Below are positions 55,653 to 64,000 of a DNA stretch of 64,000 bases, one piece after another. The translations under genes and the position numbers were made by a program. The stretch is from Spirosoma oryzicola (lineage in GTDB: Bacteria > Bacteroidota > Bacteroidia > Cytophagales > Spirosomataceae), in assembly GCF_021233055.1 (NCBI RefSeq), contig NZ_CP089541.1, positions 155,294-219,293 on the forward strand, in the 5' to 3' direction. The notes below the pieces were generated by a model, which saw only the letters and a list, made by a program, of their open reading frames with translations, was not told the DNA's origin and made no database searches. Position 1 is the first letter of the stretch; each line of letters opens with the position of its first letter.

Positions 55653-57923
55653 ATGCATTTGGACGAAACAGCGCCTTACTGGCAGCCTTTTGTGAAAGCG
55701 GAGCAGGTTTCACAATGGGTTGTTGGTCTCGATCATCAACTAAAACAGGCTACCGACTATCAGGATGTACCCTGGTCACTGGAACAGGGCCAATTACAAA
55801 CCTGCTCAACACCTAACTCCTTCTGGCTTATCTACGAAGTTGAATCCGCCGGAAAACTGGCGATACGGACTTGCTTTGATCCTCAGACGATTCGTTCTGT
55901 CAAACTCAACAAAAAAACCAGTACAACGCTCGATTTCCAGGTTGAGGGAGCACTGGGCCTGTTCCGGGTAAAGCTTGAGCTAGCGTCTCAGCAACCTGTT
56001 GTGCTGCGTTACACTACCTCGCTGACGCCTAACCAGGATTTTTCGTTGGAAGCACTGCCCCGAGATGTGTATGTCCTGGATAAGGATTATGATCCGTCTA
56101 CGACCGAGGGGATGGTCTACGTTACGCAAAATGGCCCTACCGCTGGATTAGCCTTTTGGTCCGTGACGAAGCCCGTAGAAGGCACGATCTTCTATTTTCA
56201 GAATCTTACTGCTCTCAACCCCTACTGTCAATTAACCCACACCGATCCGTCAGGCAGCGTCAATGCTCAATGGCCCGAAGTGGGTTTTTCATTACCCGCT
56301 TCAGAACAACCGCTTTCCGCCGGAACGGAAGTCGTTCTTTCGGATGCGTTTATCTACCTGAGCAAAACGATTCCGACCAGTGAATTCGAGGCCGCAGACC
56401 AGTTCCTCGAAGCGATTGACTCCATTTATCGGCACCTGCCCAAACCCGCGACCGATTATTTCGACTGGCCCAAATTGGCGAACCAAACCATCAAAGCGCT
56501 GTCCGAATCACCGGATTGCAGTCGGCATATCAAAAATCATTTTTACGTCAATGCCTACGTTTCTGCTACTCAGAAGCCGCCGGAAAGTATGGTTCAGCTG
56601 GCCATTCTGGTTCCGTTGACCGAATACCAGGATTGGCTGGGTCGTGCAATACCGTTGGTCGATCAGTTGCAGAAAAGCATACCTACCTTTTACGATGAAA
56701 CCAGGGCTACCCTGATGCGCTGGTTACCGGGGGAACCGTTCAGAAAAGAAGAAACGAGCGAGGAAGAAGATCACAATAAAATAGACTCCTGGTATCTGTT
56801 ACACACGCTCATGAACCTGGGACGACTGGCCCAAAACGGTAACGTAGAAGCTAAGGACCTTTTGTTTCGTTCTATCGACTTTGCCATTGGGGCCGCTCAC
56901 CATTTCAATTATAACTGGCCAGTCTTTTACGACAGCTTAAGTCTGGAGGTATTGAAGGCCGAAACAGCAGAGGGCAGAGGTGGAGAACTGGATGTAGCGG
57001 GCCTGTATACGCACGTCATGTTGCAGGTCTATGAGTTGACCCGCGAACCTCGTTATCTGGCGGAGGCCAAAAAATCAGCGGAACGTCTGCGCGGAAAAGG
57101 ATTTGAACTGCTTTACCAGAGCAATATCACCTTGATGAGTGCTTTAACGCTGGCAAAACTCTGGAAACTGACAGGCAACCGATTGTATTTTGATCTAAGC
57201 AAACTAGGTGTCGCCAATGTTATTGCCCGCTTATGGATCTGGGACTGCAACTTTGGTTTCGGTCAGCACCGTAGCACATTTCTGGGTGTAGCCCCGCTCC
57301 GGGATGCGGAGTACGTAGCCGCTTACGAAGAGGCCGAAATTTTTGCTACGATTCACAACTACCTGATCGAACTCAATGATGACGTTCCTCCCTCCGTTCG
57401 ACTCTTGTTTTCGGAGTACATGAAGTATCTGCTGCACCGGGGTCGGTACTATTTTCCAAGTCAGCTTCCTCTAGAGATGGTCAGCCAGCAGCCTAGGGAA
57501 GGCCGCATCCTAACTGATTTACCGATTCCGCTCGAAGATATATCGACGGGTTGGAAACAAGCTGGAACGGTTGGTCAGGAGGTTTACGGCGGAGCCTTGG
57601 CCTATATCCTGACCACCTATAGCTACAAGAACTTTGACGATGTTCCCGTAATTTTTTATGCTGAGTACCCAATCTGTCAGGCAGACTATCAGCTGGTAAC
57701 CAAAGATAGCGGCTATGCGGTCTATCGGCTGGGCGGTACAGCGGAAAATAAGTGCCGGATACGATTACTGGCCAAGGGTCGTCAGCTTCCCCAGTTGCAA
57801 ATGCGTGATGAGGACAATCAAACGGGTGATCCGCTTTCCCCGATTCATCAAGACAAAAATTACCAGGAGTATGAAGTTCCAGGTAACCTACGCCTGCGTG
57901 TCGACTGGACGAAACCAGCTTAA
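55653..57923 (+). CDS. Large cytoplasmic protein, probable alpha-helical-barrel carbohydrate enzyme
   Basis: I do not recognise the family. The 756-residue product has no signal peptide. Residues about 1-240 look like beta sandwich strands (LQTCSTPNSFWLIYEVES, FRVKLELASQQPVVLRYTTS). Residues about 250-640 are helical repeats with the look of an (alpha/alpha)6 barrel: DSWYLLHTLMNLGRLAQNG, RGGELDVAGLYTHVMLQVYE, RYLAEAKKSAERLRGKGFEL, NITLMSALTLAKLWKLTGN. A final beta region follows. Conserved-looking acidic residues in RGGELDVAG and YEEAEIFA may be catalytic. The GH130 gene lies 282 bases downstream on the same strand, which suggests work on an oligosaccharide in the cytoplasm. An overlapping short frame at 55523-55816 is a shadow. 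Confidence 0.8.
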   Translation: MHLDETAPYWQPFVKAEQVSQWVVGLDHQLKQATDYQDVPWSLEQGQLQTCSTPNSFWLIYEVESAGKLAIRTCFDPQTIRSVKLNKKTSTTLDFQVEGALGLFRVKLELASQQPVVLRYTTSLTPNQDFSLEALPRDVYVLDKDYDPSTTEGMVYVTQNGPTAGLAFWSVTKPVEGTIFYFQNLTALNPYCQLTHTDPSGSVNAQWPEVGFSLPASEQPLSAGTEVVLSDAFIYLSKTIPTSEFEAADQFLEAIDSIYRHLPKPATDYFDWPKLANQTIKALSESPDCSRHIKNHFYVNAYVSATQKPPESMVQLAILVPLTEYQDWLGRAIPLVDQLQKSIPTFYDETRATLMRWLPGEPFRKEETSEEEDHNKIDSWYLLHTLMNLGRLAQNGNVEAKDLLFRSIDFAIGAAHHFNYNWPVFYDSLSLEVLKAETAEGRGGELDVAGLYTHVMLQVYELTREPRYLAEAKKSAERLRGKGFELLYQSNITLMSALTLAKLWKLTGNRLYFDLSKLGVANVIARLWIWDCNFGFGQHRSTFLGVAPLRDAEYVAAYEEAEIFATIHNYLIELNDDVPPSVRLLFSEYMKYLLHRGRYYFPSQLPLEMVSQQPREGRILTDLPIPLEDISTGWKQAGTVGQEVYGGALAYILTTYSYKNFDDVPVIFYAEYPICQADYQLVTKDSGYAVYRLGGTAENKCRIRLLAKGRQLPQLQMRDEDNQTGDPLSPIHQDKNYQEYEVPGNLRLRVDWTKPA

Positions 57924-58205
57924 GTAGTTCGTGCATCAAAATGAGCTACCCACGGACACTCAATGCAATTACATCATGAAGTAAGCAAATGGACTCACTG
58001 TCGTTGAGGCACCGACGACCCTTAAGATAAGCGAGAAAGGCATTACTACGTGCCGAAGATATTGCCGTTTGTATGCAGTACATCCTGACTCAGTCTCAAC
58101 GCTGCGATGGTATCTTGTTACAAATCCGTCCATATCTGCAAATCCTCCAATTGCTTACTCTTTTGTCGTCGCGGAATAATGAATGTGAACTCAGACCAGT
58201 AAATC

Positions 58206-59342
58206 ATGGCTTTTCTAGTAGACCAACTCGTATTTTCACCCAATGACATTGACTTGCAGTACTCTCCGTTGCGCCAGTCCATTCAGGCTGACACCTATGT
58301 GTTGGGTGCGTTTAATCCTGGCCTAACCCGATTGCCTTCCGGTAATCTGCTGATTATGATTCGGGTTGCCGAAGCGCTCAATCAACCTATAATCGGCGAA
58401 ACCATACATGCCATTCGTTGGGATGCAGAAAGAGGTTATCATCTTGATACTTATCCGCTCAATAGTGTCAACGCGGCCGATCCACGCAAGTTTCAGTTGC
58501 TGGGCAACACCTACAAAGTTATGGCACTAACCTCGCTGTCATGGCTGTTACCCGTAGAACTGACCGCTGACGGAACGCAGGTGGTTCGGATTCATTACGA
58601 CAAAATCATTGCCCCTCAGCGAACGTATCAGGAATACGGTGTTGAAGATGCCCGGATCACCAAAATTGATGATACGTACTACATGACCACGTGTTCGGTC
58701 AGCTCGGAGCGCCATTCTACTACGCTGTATACCTCGACCGACGGCCTTACTTATACACTGAACGGTATCATCCTGGACCATCAGAATAAGGACATGGTCT
58801 TTTTTGAAGGAAAGATCAGTGGACGTTTTTTTGCGCTTACCCGACCGTTGGGCGATTTATACTTCGCAACCCGTCCGGAAAGCCCTTACTACGCGGGTCC
58901 ATCGATCAACCTTGCCCAGTCGCCGGATGGTTTGCACTGGAAGCCACTCGACGAACCGTTCATCCGGGCGCGAAAAGGTACTGCTTCTACTATGAAACTA
59001 GGCGGAGGTACGCAACCTGTATTGACCGACGAGGGGTGGCTAATGCTTTATCACGGCGTTGAATTGAGAGGGCAGGTTGGAATTTACCGCACGTTCTGGG
59101 CCTTGCTGGACAAGGATGATCCAACCAAAATTCTTTACCTCGACGATAAACAACCTGTACTCGAAGCAAACCCCGCCTTGATCGAACCGATTAAGGATCA
59201 GCTTTATTTATCAGATGTAGTCTTCACGACGGGACTTGTCGATGCGGGCGATTACTACATTGTGGCTTCCGGCGAATGTGATCTGGCATGTCGTATTACC
59301 CACATTCCTAAAGACTTTTTTACATTAAGCGATAAGCAGTAA
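58206..59342 (+). CDS. GH130-family glycosidase/phosphorylase
   Basis: The 378-residue protein is a five-bladed propeller of the GH130 type: AFNPGLTRLPSGNLLIMIRV, the catalytic-site motif YQEYGVEDARITKIDD with Asp148, FFEGKISGRFFALTRP, TMKLGGGTQPVLTDEGWLMLYHGVE and a closing VASGECDLACRI. GH130 enzymes are inverting mannoside phosphorylases or hydrolases acting on beta-mannosides. Without a signal peptide it should act in the cytoplasm, as expected for a phosphorylase. Which subfamily is present cannot be decided by eye. The helical-barrel protein upstream is a likely functional partner. Confidence 0.86.
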   Translation: MAFLVDQLVFSPNDIDLQYSPLRQSIQADTYVLGAFNPGLTRLPSGNLLIMIRVAEALNQPIIGETIHAIRWDAERGYHLDTYPLNSVNAADPRKFQLLGNTYKVMALTSLSWLLPVELTADGTQVVRIHYDKIIAPQRTYQEYGVEDARITKIDDTYYMTTCSVSSERHSTTLYTSTDGLTYTLNGIILDHQNKDMVFFEGKISGRFFALTRPLGDLYFATRPESPYYAGPSINLAQSPDGLHWKPLDEPFIRARKGTASTMKLGGGTQPVLTDEGWLMLYHGVELRGQVGIYRTFWALLDKDDPTKILYLDDKQPVLEANPALIEPIKDQLYLSDVVFTTGLVDAGDYYIVASGECDLACRITHIPKDFFTLSDKQ

Positions 59343-59383
59343 GCCTCGAAATGCCTAGATAAGCAAATAGATTGATGATCATT

Positions 59384-59443
59384 CTATCGGACCAAGTTGT
59401 AGGGTTAGGTTTGAGAACCTGACCCTACAACTTGGTCCGATAG
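59384..59443. terminator. Long hairpin between convergent genes; palindromic repeat core, copy 2
   Basis: Arms of 28 bases (59384-59411 and 59416-59443) with a single mismatch enclose the loop TGAG. The central AGGTTTGAGAACCTGAC is identical to that at 46708-46735. It probably terminates transcription from both sides. Confidence 0.85.
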
Positions 59444-59455
59444 GCAGCATAGGAT

Positions 59456-59704
59456 TTACACCTTTCCCTTGTAATCCCAGTGATCTTTTATCACCGCTCC
59501 CTGCGCGTCTTTGAGCAGCTTACGAGAAAATTGGTCTCCTTTAATGATTCCTCGTTCATCTGCTTTACCGACAAATGCCAGTATGGGATTGCCTTCTTCG
59601 TCCGTCTTAGTCGCTACATCATAGCGGCCAAATTGAAACTTAATTAATTTCGAAGGTTCGTATTTCTTGTTGAGCTGTTTCAGCAGTCGTTCGCCTATCT
59701 TCAT
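59456..59704 (-). CDS. Small conserved-type cytoplasmic protein
   Basis: From the ATG at 59704 (MKIGERLLKQLNKKYEPSKL) the 82-residue protein continues IKFQFGRYDVATKTDEEGNP, ILAFVGKADERGIIKGDQFS and ends VIKDHWDYKGKV. It is basic with alternating strands. I recall near-identical small proteins in related Bacteroidota, but know no function. The composition and the sharp boundaries (a convergent terminator 12 bases past the stop) support a real gene. Four codons upstream another ATG exists; the internal one fits better. Confidence 0.72.
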   Translation of the reverse strand: MKIGERLLKQLNKKYEPSKLIKFQFGRYDVATKTDEEGNPILAFVGKADERGIIKGDQFSRKLLKDAQGAVIKDHWDYKGKV

Positions 59705-59857
59705 AACGCAGTCCAATTTTCTAAGGATACTGCGTTTAGCCCAAACCGTTTGTTAACGCTTTACTGAAGTGAGATAACGGATTTTGGCAAGCGTAAAAGG
59801 CTACACTGACTCGATTCGGAAATCAGAAAACGTTGATTGGTTGTGTGACTCCCTGTT

Positions 59858-60586
59858 CTAAGCAGAGGGATTCATTCGAGCGAACGTGTTCCGCAGATCG
59901 TCGGGCGTGGCCTTAACCATCGCGTCGCTAAATCCAAAGGTTATTTCGGTTTTCCCTTGTTTCAGTTGCTCGAAAACAGCGTCAATAAAAGAACCTACAG
60001 GTGGTGCCTGGTCGTGTAAACCCTTTCCGCCTAGGTCAGTGTTCAACGCAGGTGGAATCACTTCGATCACGTCAATGCCATTAGGCTTGACTAACGCGCG
60101 CAACGACAACGTAAAGGAGTGGAAGAACGCCTTTGTTGCTGAGTAGACGGGAACTTTGGTAAGCGGCACAAACGCAAGCCCTGACGTTACGTTGACAACC
60201 GTGGTAAGTGAGGGTAACTTGATAAACAAAGAGGTCAGATGAAGCGGTGCTTCAATGTTGATCGCAATTTCGTCAGTTGCGCGTTGGAAAAAGTTCTCGT
60301 CTGTGACAGTCATCCATTGCTGAATACCAGCATTATTGACTAATACCGTCAGGTCGCTGTGTTCCTCGGAAATCCATTGAAACAACGCTTGTCGCTCTTC
60401 AGCGATAGACAAATCACACGGCCGGGTGATAACGGTCGGAAATCGATCAGCGACTTCTGCCAGAGCAGCTTCCCTCCTACCGCAAATAATGACGGTGTTA
60501 TTTTCCTGAATAAATCGTTCTGTGAGCCCTAAACCAATCCCAGACGCTCCGCCTGTAATCAGGATCTTGTTGTTTGAAATGTCCAT
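59858..60586 (-). CDS. Short-chain dehydrogenase/reductase (DltE-like)
   Basis: The 242-residue protein is a classical SDR: cofactor loop ITGGASGIGLG, LVNNAGIQQW, catalytic Ser135 in NVTSGLAF, and Tyr148 and Lys152 in YSATKAFFHSF. The C-terminal EVIPPALNTDLGGKG is typical of the DltE/YdfG-like group. NAD(P)-dependent oxidation or reduction of an alcohol or ketone is expected; the substrate is unknown. It is a single gene; the 327 bases upstream (60587-60913) hold nothing I can support. Confidence 0.88.
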   Translation of the reverse strand: MDISNNKILITGGASGIGLGLTERFIQENNTVIICGRREAALAEVADRFPTVITRPCDLSIAEERQALFQWISEEHSDLTVLVNNAGIQQWMTVTDENFFQRATDEIAINIEAPLHLTSLFIKLPSLTTVVNVTSGLAFVPLTKVPVYSATKAFFHSFTLSLRALVKPNGIDVIEVIPPALNTDLGGKGLHDQAPPVGSFIDAVFEQLKQGKTEITFGFSDAMVKATPDDLRNTFARMNPSA

Positions 60587-60913
60587 TCTATGTTTTGAGT
60601 AAGGACCTTGTGTGAGCCTTCTCGCTTTGTCTACTTGCGACTAGTTAACTACAAAAAAGAACCACGAAGCATAAAAAATTAGCCTAAATCCAGAATTTTA
60701 GCGAGTTGTCAATTACATCCTATCGTCGAATACAGCGTTATACTATGCCGAAACCTCTTGCTGGCGTGCTTCGCTATACGCATCCTGTCAGGGTAACCGG
60801 ATGCGAGCCACGGCTAAACAAGGGCTTTCTTCTTTGTTTCACCTTTACCAGAATACTAGATCAGCATACGGTCTAAGTCAGTGCATAAATGAATTTGAAC
60901 TTCAAACTCAGTA

Positions 60914-61174
60914 TCATGGCGCAATCAAATCGTAAGCATGAATGTCTGAGTTACCGATCTTTGCCTCACTTTCTTGTTTGAATCGAGTATTACCGAAGCC
61001 TCGTAGCCAGGGTGTAACGAACCGATTTCCATCTACCACCAGGGCTGGTATAACGCCATTCCACGTGGTAGCATCATCGGACTACCCATGCAGCAGTACC
61101 GCAATAGGCCCATCTGACGGGCCTTCTTCTTTAAAATCAACAATCAAGCGCTCAGTCGATGCTTCGTTAACCAT
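60914..61174 (-). pseudogene. Remnant of an alpha/beta hydrolase gene
   Basis: On the minus strand an ATG at 61174 opens MVNEASTERLIVDFKEEGPS, then DGPIAVLLHG, then an in-frame TAG at 61082-61084. The frame continues SDDATTWNGVIPALVVDGNR, FVTPWLRGFGNTRFKQES and ends at a TGA at 60914-60916. VLLHG with a following (W/F)xxx, TW..V.P.L and PWLRGFG.TRF are the first third of an epoxide-hydrolase or haloperoxidase-like alpha/beta hydrolase. The oxyanion HG motif is kept, but the nucleophile elbow and everything after it are missing. One nonsense codon plus the truncation make it non-functional. Confidence 0.65.
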
Positions 61175-61356
61175 GCTGACATTTTTTAGTCGTCTTCAAG
61201 GGACATCAACAGGTAGAATCACGAACCACCTTCGACTATTCCGTGCGCTTATTGCTTAAATTCTTGTCGTACGTTCTTATGAACATCGGGATAAATGAGT
61301 TGTTTACTTATCCAATCTAGCGGCTTTTAAGCCCTGTTCAACAACAATCGTCTATT

Positions 61357-62391
61357 ATGACAACAACAGCACAACAAACTACCGCCCCTACCTGGGCGCA
61401 GCAAAACATACCTGAAATTGGCCTGGGTGGCGTAGCAATCGGCAATGAGTTTGAGGAAATATCCGATGTAGAAGCGCAGCAAACGATGGAAGCAGCCTGG
61501 CAAGCAGGTGTTCGCTACTACGATGTCTCTCCCTGGTACGGATTAGGGTTAGCAGAACGGCGTTACGGCCACTTTCTGCATAATCAAAAACGCGATGCGT
61601 ATATCATCTCCTCCAAAGTAGGCAAGTTGCTGAAAGCGAGTAAACACAACAAGGGCGCGGACTATTTCCCCTACGCTCATTCACCAAATGATGTAATATT
61701 TGACTATTCAGCGGACGGTGTTCGGCGGTCCATTGAAGACAGTCTTCAGCGACTGGGAATCGATAGCCTGGACATCGTGTTCGTCCATGATTTGTCGCCC
61801 GACAACAAATTACTCGGCGATTGGCTAGAACACTTTTCAGTAGCCCGGCAGGGAGCCTTTCCTGAACTTAGCCGGATGCGGGAGGAAGGCATCATAAAAG
61901 CCTGGGGACTTGGCGTCAACTGTCCGGAACCCATCTTGAAGACGATGGAAGTAGCCGACCCAGACGTATTTTTACTAGCCTCCCAATATTCACTGATTGA
62001 TCACGAACACGCCTTAAATCACGTTTTCCCCGAGATCAGCAAGCGTAATTTATCACTGGTGATGGGGTCCAATTTGAACGCGGGATTTCTATCAGGAAGC
62101 GAACGCTATAATTATGACCCCAAGAAGCCTATTCCAGCCGAATACCTGACTAAGCGAGACAAATTAAAAGCCATTGCCAAAGCGCATAACGTTGATCTTA
62201 GAACAGCAGCCCTGCAATTTGCCTTGTTTCCGGACGTAGCCGTTTCAGTCATACCCGGAGCCAGAACTCAAGAACAGGTCACTGAAAATGTCGCGTCTTT
62301 GCAGACCGAAATACCAGACGCTTTCTGGCAGGAATTGAAAGATCAAAACCTGATAGCGGACAACGCACCCGTCAAGCGTGTTCATCACTAA
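61357..62391 (+). CDS. Aldo/keto reductase, sugar dehydrogenase-like
   Basis: The 344-residue protein has the complete AKR tetrad: Asp56 and Tyr61 in YDVSPWYG, Lys87 in SSKVGK and His144 in FVHDLSPD. The pattern GLGLAERRYGHFL, together with the long insert ADYFPYAHSPNDVIFDYSAD, is that of the D-threo-aldose (L-fucose) 1-dehydrogenase or pyridoxal dehydrogenase branch, which oxidises sugars or vitamin B6 aldehydes with NAD(P). No fucose pathway gene is adjacent. It is a single gene closed by a hairpin. Confidence 0.87.
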   Translation: MTTTAQQTTAPTWAQQNIPEIGLGGVAIGNEFEEISDVEAQQTMEAAWQAGVRYYDVSPWYGLGLAERRYGHFLHNQKRDAYIISSKVGKLLKASKHNKGADYFPYAHSPNDVIFDYSADGVRRSIEDSLQRLGIDSLDIVFVHDLSPDNKLLGDWLEHFSVARQGAFPELSRMREEGIIKAWGLGVNCPEPILKTMEVADPDVFLLASQYSLIDHEHALNHVFPEISKRNLSLVMGSNLNAGFLSGSERYNYDPKKPIPAEYLTKRDKLKAIAKAHNVDLRTAALQFALFPDVAVSVIPGARTQEQVTENVASLQTEIPDAFWQELKDQNLIADNAPVKRVHH

Positions 62392-62407
62392 GTTACGAGC
62401 GCGTACC

Positions 62408-62445
62408 AGCAAGTCTTTGACGGATCTGCTTGTTAGAGACTTGCT
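62408..62445 (+). terminator. Terminator hairpin after the aldo/keto reductase
   Basis: Perfect nine-base arms AGCAAGTCT/AGACTTGCT (62408-62416 and 62437-62445) lie 17 bases after the stop. A second hairpin with TTAGCCAG/CTGGCTAA arms follows at 62461-62503. Confidence 0.55.
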
Positions 62446-62788
62446 GATGCGTCAAACTTCTTAGCCAGTTTTGAACGCTCATTTTATAGAAAAATCTGGC
62501 TAAATGAAGCCTTTTTCATCGTTTGCGTTCAATTACTTACCGTTCAAAACCGATCTGGTTCAACTGTATCAGCTGCTCGCTTCTTTTAAACACGACTCTG
62601 AAAGCAACTAGTAAACTGCTAAATCAATCTATCTAATCAGTCAATAAAAAAGCATAAATTATTGCTTGTCAGGTCCCTAGAAAAAGCGGTGTAATCCTTT
62701 ACCAGACCAACGAGTTATCAACATACCTTCGAAACTTGTGTATTTACAAGTTGATTTAAACCCTTACAGCGTATTTTATGGAGCCACA

Positions 62789-62828
62789 TAAGGCTGAAAA
62801 TAAATAAAGTTATTTATTTTCAGCCTTA
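62789..62828. repeat. AT-rich long perfect hairpin in a gene-free region
   Basis: Nineteen-base perfect arms (62789-62807 and 62810-62828, core AAGGCTGAAAATAAATAA) meet over a two-base gap, and TTTTCT follows on the plus strand. It resembles a terminator but no gene ends nearby. The whole stretch 62446-63435 is AT-rich and has no gene that I can support. Confidence 0.6.
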
Positions 62829-63435
62829 TTTTCTGCTAAGAACGCTATCTATATGCTTTTCTACGATACAGTCTCATGAATTAAGCAGCTTACCACCATA
62901 GAGTATTTATCACTATTGTTTAATGGTATTGCTGTACTAATTCATTTGTAGCAGTCTATGAGAAACGCAATTCTGTTTGCATCTATGAGAAAAGTAAGAA
63001 TAAAGTAGATAAAACAACACGTACATTATTCTTTTCGTAGCCTTTTCTAACCAGCGCTCTCTTCTATCTTTAGCTTGAATCTTTTGAATTATTGCTTGCC
63101 AACCACAACCATAAGCGATTGAGCGCAACGTCTAAGAAAGTATAAGATTTACTACGCAGATCGGTGGATATACCTTGCTGTTAGTCCTATTGCTGCTTAG
63201 TTTATCCAAGTGTGTTCCAAGCAACAGACATGTTCTGTCAGAATCTATTCACACAGTTTTCCAAAGCGATGTTGTAAAACGACCACAATATTTTTTGTGT
63301 TACTTTGTGAAGCAAGTGTGAATGAACGCTACAAACGGTTTACGGGCACTGTAAGTGCACAGATTCCTCGTAATGGTCCTTGCAATACCGAGTTCTGTTA
63401 CGAATGGTTAACAGCTCAAATTTTCCTGATTAGTT

Positions 63436-64000
63436 ATGGTCGACGCCCCGCAACATTCCTTAGATGAATCAGCTGAATTACAACCGAAGGTAGGTCGTGG
63501 CCGCCCTCACAAAACCTCCGATGAGAAGTCGACCTACTCGCATCTGATCTTGAGTGAGCGGGTTATCAATTCCTTGGACGCACCCACTAGCCAGTCCACA
63601 ACTGAACCGTTGAGCGAAGAACAGGAGCGACAACAGGTGTTAGCTAAACTTAAAGAAATAAAACAGCTTCCAGCGTCAAATGCGTATTACTGGAAGTTAG
63701 TCTTCACATTCACGTTTCATCTGTATCGTGAAAGCCAGGAAGTACAGCACAATCGCCTGACATCTGGGGAGTCAGTCCGCACTATATCGGTTAAGCAGAT
63801 GGCTCAGGCAGCTGGTTTAGAGTATCACAATTTAAAAAACCTGTTCATCGGGCGGGGAACCGTTCGTAATCTAACAGACTACCAATCGTTTCTCTATGAA
63901 CATGGCATCGATTTCATGCAGGTTCAATACAATCCAAGGTTGGTCGACAAGGCTTACTTTTATCTGATATGTCTTAAGCAAACAAATCTTGATAAAGAAT
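63436..64000 (+). CDS. Unrecognised protein with AT-hook-like motif, 3' end outside the window
   Basis: An ATG at 63436 opens a frame that stays open to the window edge, giving at least 188 residues. It begins MVDAPQHSLDESAELQPKVG and continues RGRPHKTSDEKSTYSHLILS. The core GRGRP is the minor-groove AT-hook motif, so DNA binding is possible. A glutamine- and glutamate-rich helix (SEEQERQQVLAKLKEIKQL) is followed by an aromatic region (NAYYWKLVFTFTFHLYRESQ) and ISVKQMAQAAGLEYHNLKNL, which could be a helix-turn-helix-like segment. No family is recognised. A shorter frame at 63210-63467 overlaps the start and looks spurious. Confidence 0.7.
   Translation, partial: MVDAPQHSLDESAELQPKVGRGRPHKTSDEKSTYSHLILSERVINSLDAPTSQSTTEPLSEEQERQQVLAKLKEIKQLPASNAYYWKLVFTFTFHLYRESQEVQHNRLTSGESVRTISVKQMAQAAGLEYHNLKNLFIGRGTVRNLTDYQSFLYEHGIDFMQVQYNPRLVDKAYFYLICLKQTNLDKE

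Noticed and set aside
60942..61259. 105-codon plus-strand frame
   Set aside because: It is the antisense of the alpha/beta hydrolase remnant, whose motifs are clear on the minus strand.
63210..63467. 85-codon plus-strand frame overlapping the last gene
   Set aside because: Cysteine- and arginine-rich random composition, and it conflicts with the open frame at 63436.

Overview
The window looks like chromosomal DNA from a Bacteroidota bacterium of the Spirosoma/Cytophagales type. The signs are a SusC/SusD pair, a very large secreted protein with a type IX secretion (T9SS) C-terminal domain, DUF2024, DUF2809 and DUF6252-type proteins, and start codons without obvious Shine-Dalgarno sequences. 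Several genes also follow a Bacteroidota -7 box of the form TAnnTTTG. The genus is an inference. I saw no rRNA, tRNA, CRISPR array, prophage or complete insertion sequence.

Layout. 1-1.3 kb is an eroding edge: the end of an S41 peptidase, probably cut short by a TGA, and a frameshifted DUF7079 gene. 1.3-6.5 kb carries a lipoprotein, a two-lobed alpha/beta hydrolase, a fragment of an outer-membrane-type protein with its terminator, and an AraC regulator/aldo-keto reductase pair. 6.8-13.4 kb is a thiamine operon (thiS-C-E-G-H-F, minus strand) behind a TPP riboswitch, with every junction overlapping, and a second ThiE-like gene running into its tail. 13.7-15.9 kb is a MarR-controlled unit in which a perfect palindrome sits beside the promoter. 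17.3-28.3 kb is a tightly packed seven-gene plus-strand operon: SusC, SusD, amidohydrolase, SsuD-like flavin monooxygenase, APC permease, SoxD-like cytochrome c and SoxC-like sulfite dehydrogenase. I read it as a SusCD-based organosulfonate uptake, desulfonation and sulfite oxidation locus; this is the strongest candidate for an under-described system here. 28.4-36.4 kb is one gene for a giant extracellular nuclease carrying two CBM3 modules. 36.5-37.3 kb is a small guanidinium-type exporter gene (gdx/sugE) preceded by a guanidine-II (mini-ykkC) riboswitch. 37.4-42.5 kb holds a periplasmic trehalase and a TreS-maltokinase fusion.

From 43 kb on the genes are mostly single units: DUF2809, a phytase-like lipoprotein, NIF3, an exported SDR, receiver proteins, a LOG protein, a multi-PAS histidine kinase, DUF2306, a HAD phosphatase, an M15 peptidase, a cytosolic helical-barrel-type protein next to GH130, another SDR, a decayed alpha/beta hydrolase and an aldo-keto reductase. 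At the right edge is the start of an unrecognised protein with a basic GRGRP motif.

How parts work together. The thi genes build the thiazole and pyrimidine halves of thiamine and join them, with feedback through TPP. In the 17-28 kb operon, SusCD would import the compound, the hydrolase and permease would process and move it, the monooxygenase would release sulfite, and SoxDC would oxidise sulfite to sulfate. Many gene ends, including most convergent pairs, are closed by long, nearly perfect hairpins. One palindromic core recurs at 46.7 and 59.4 kb.
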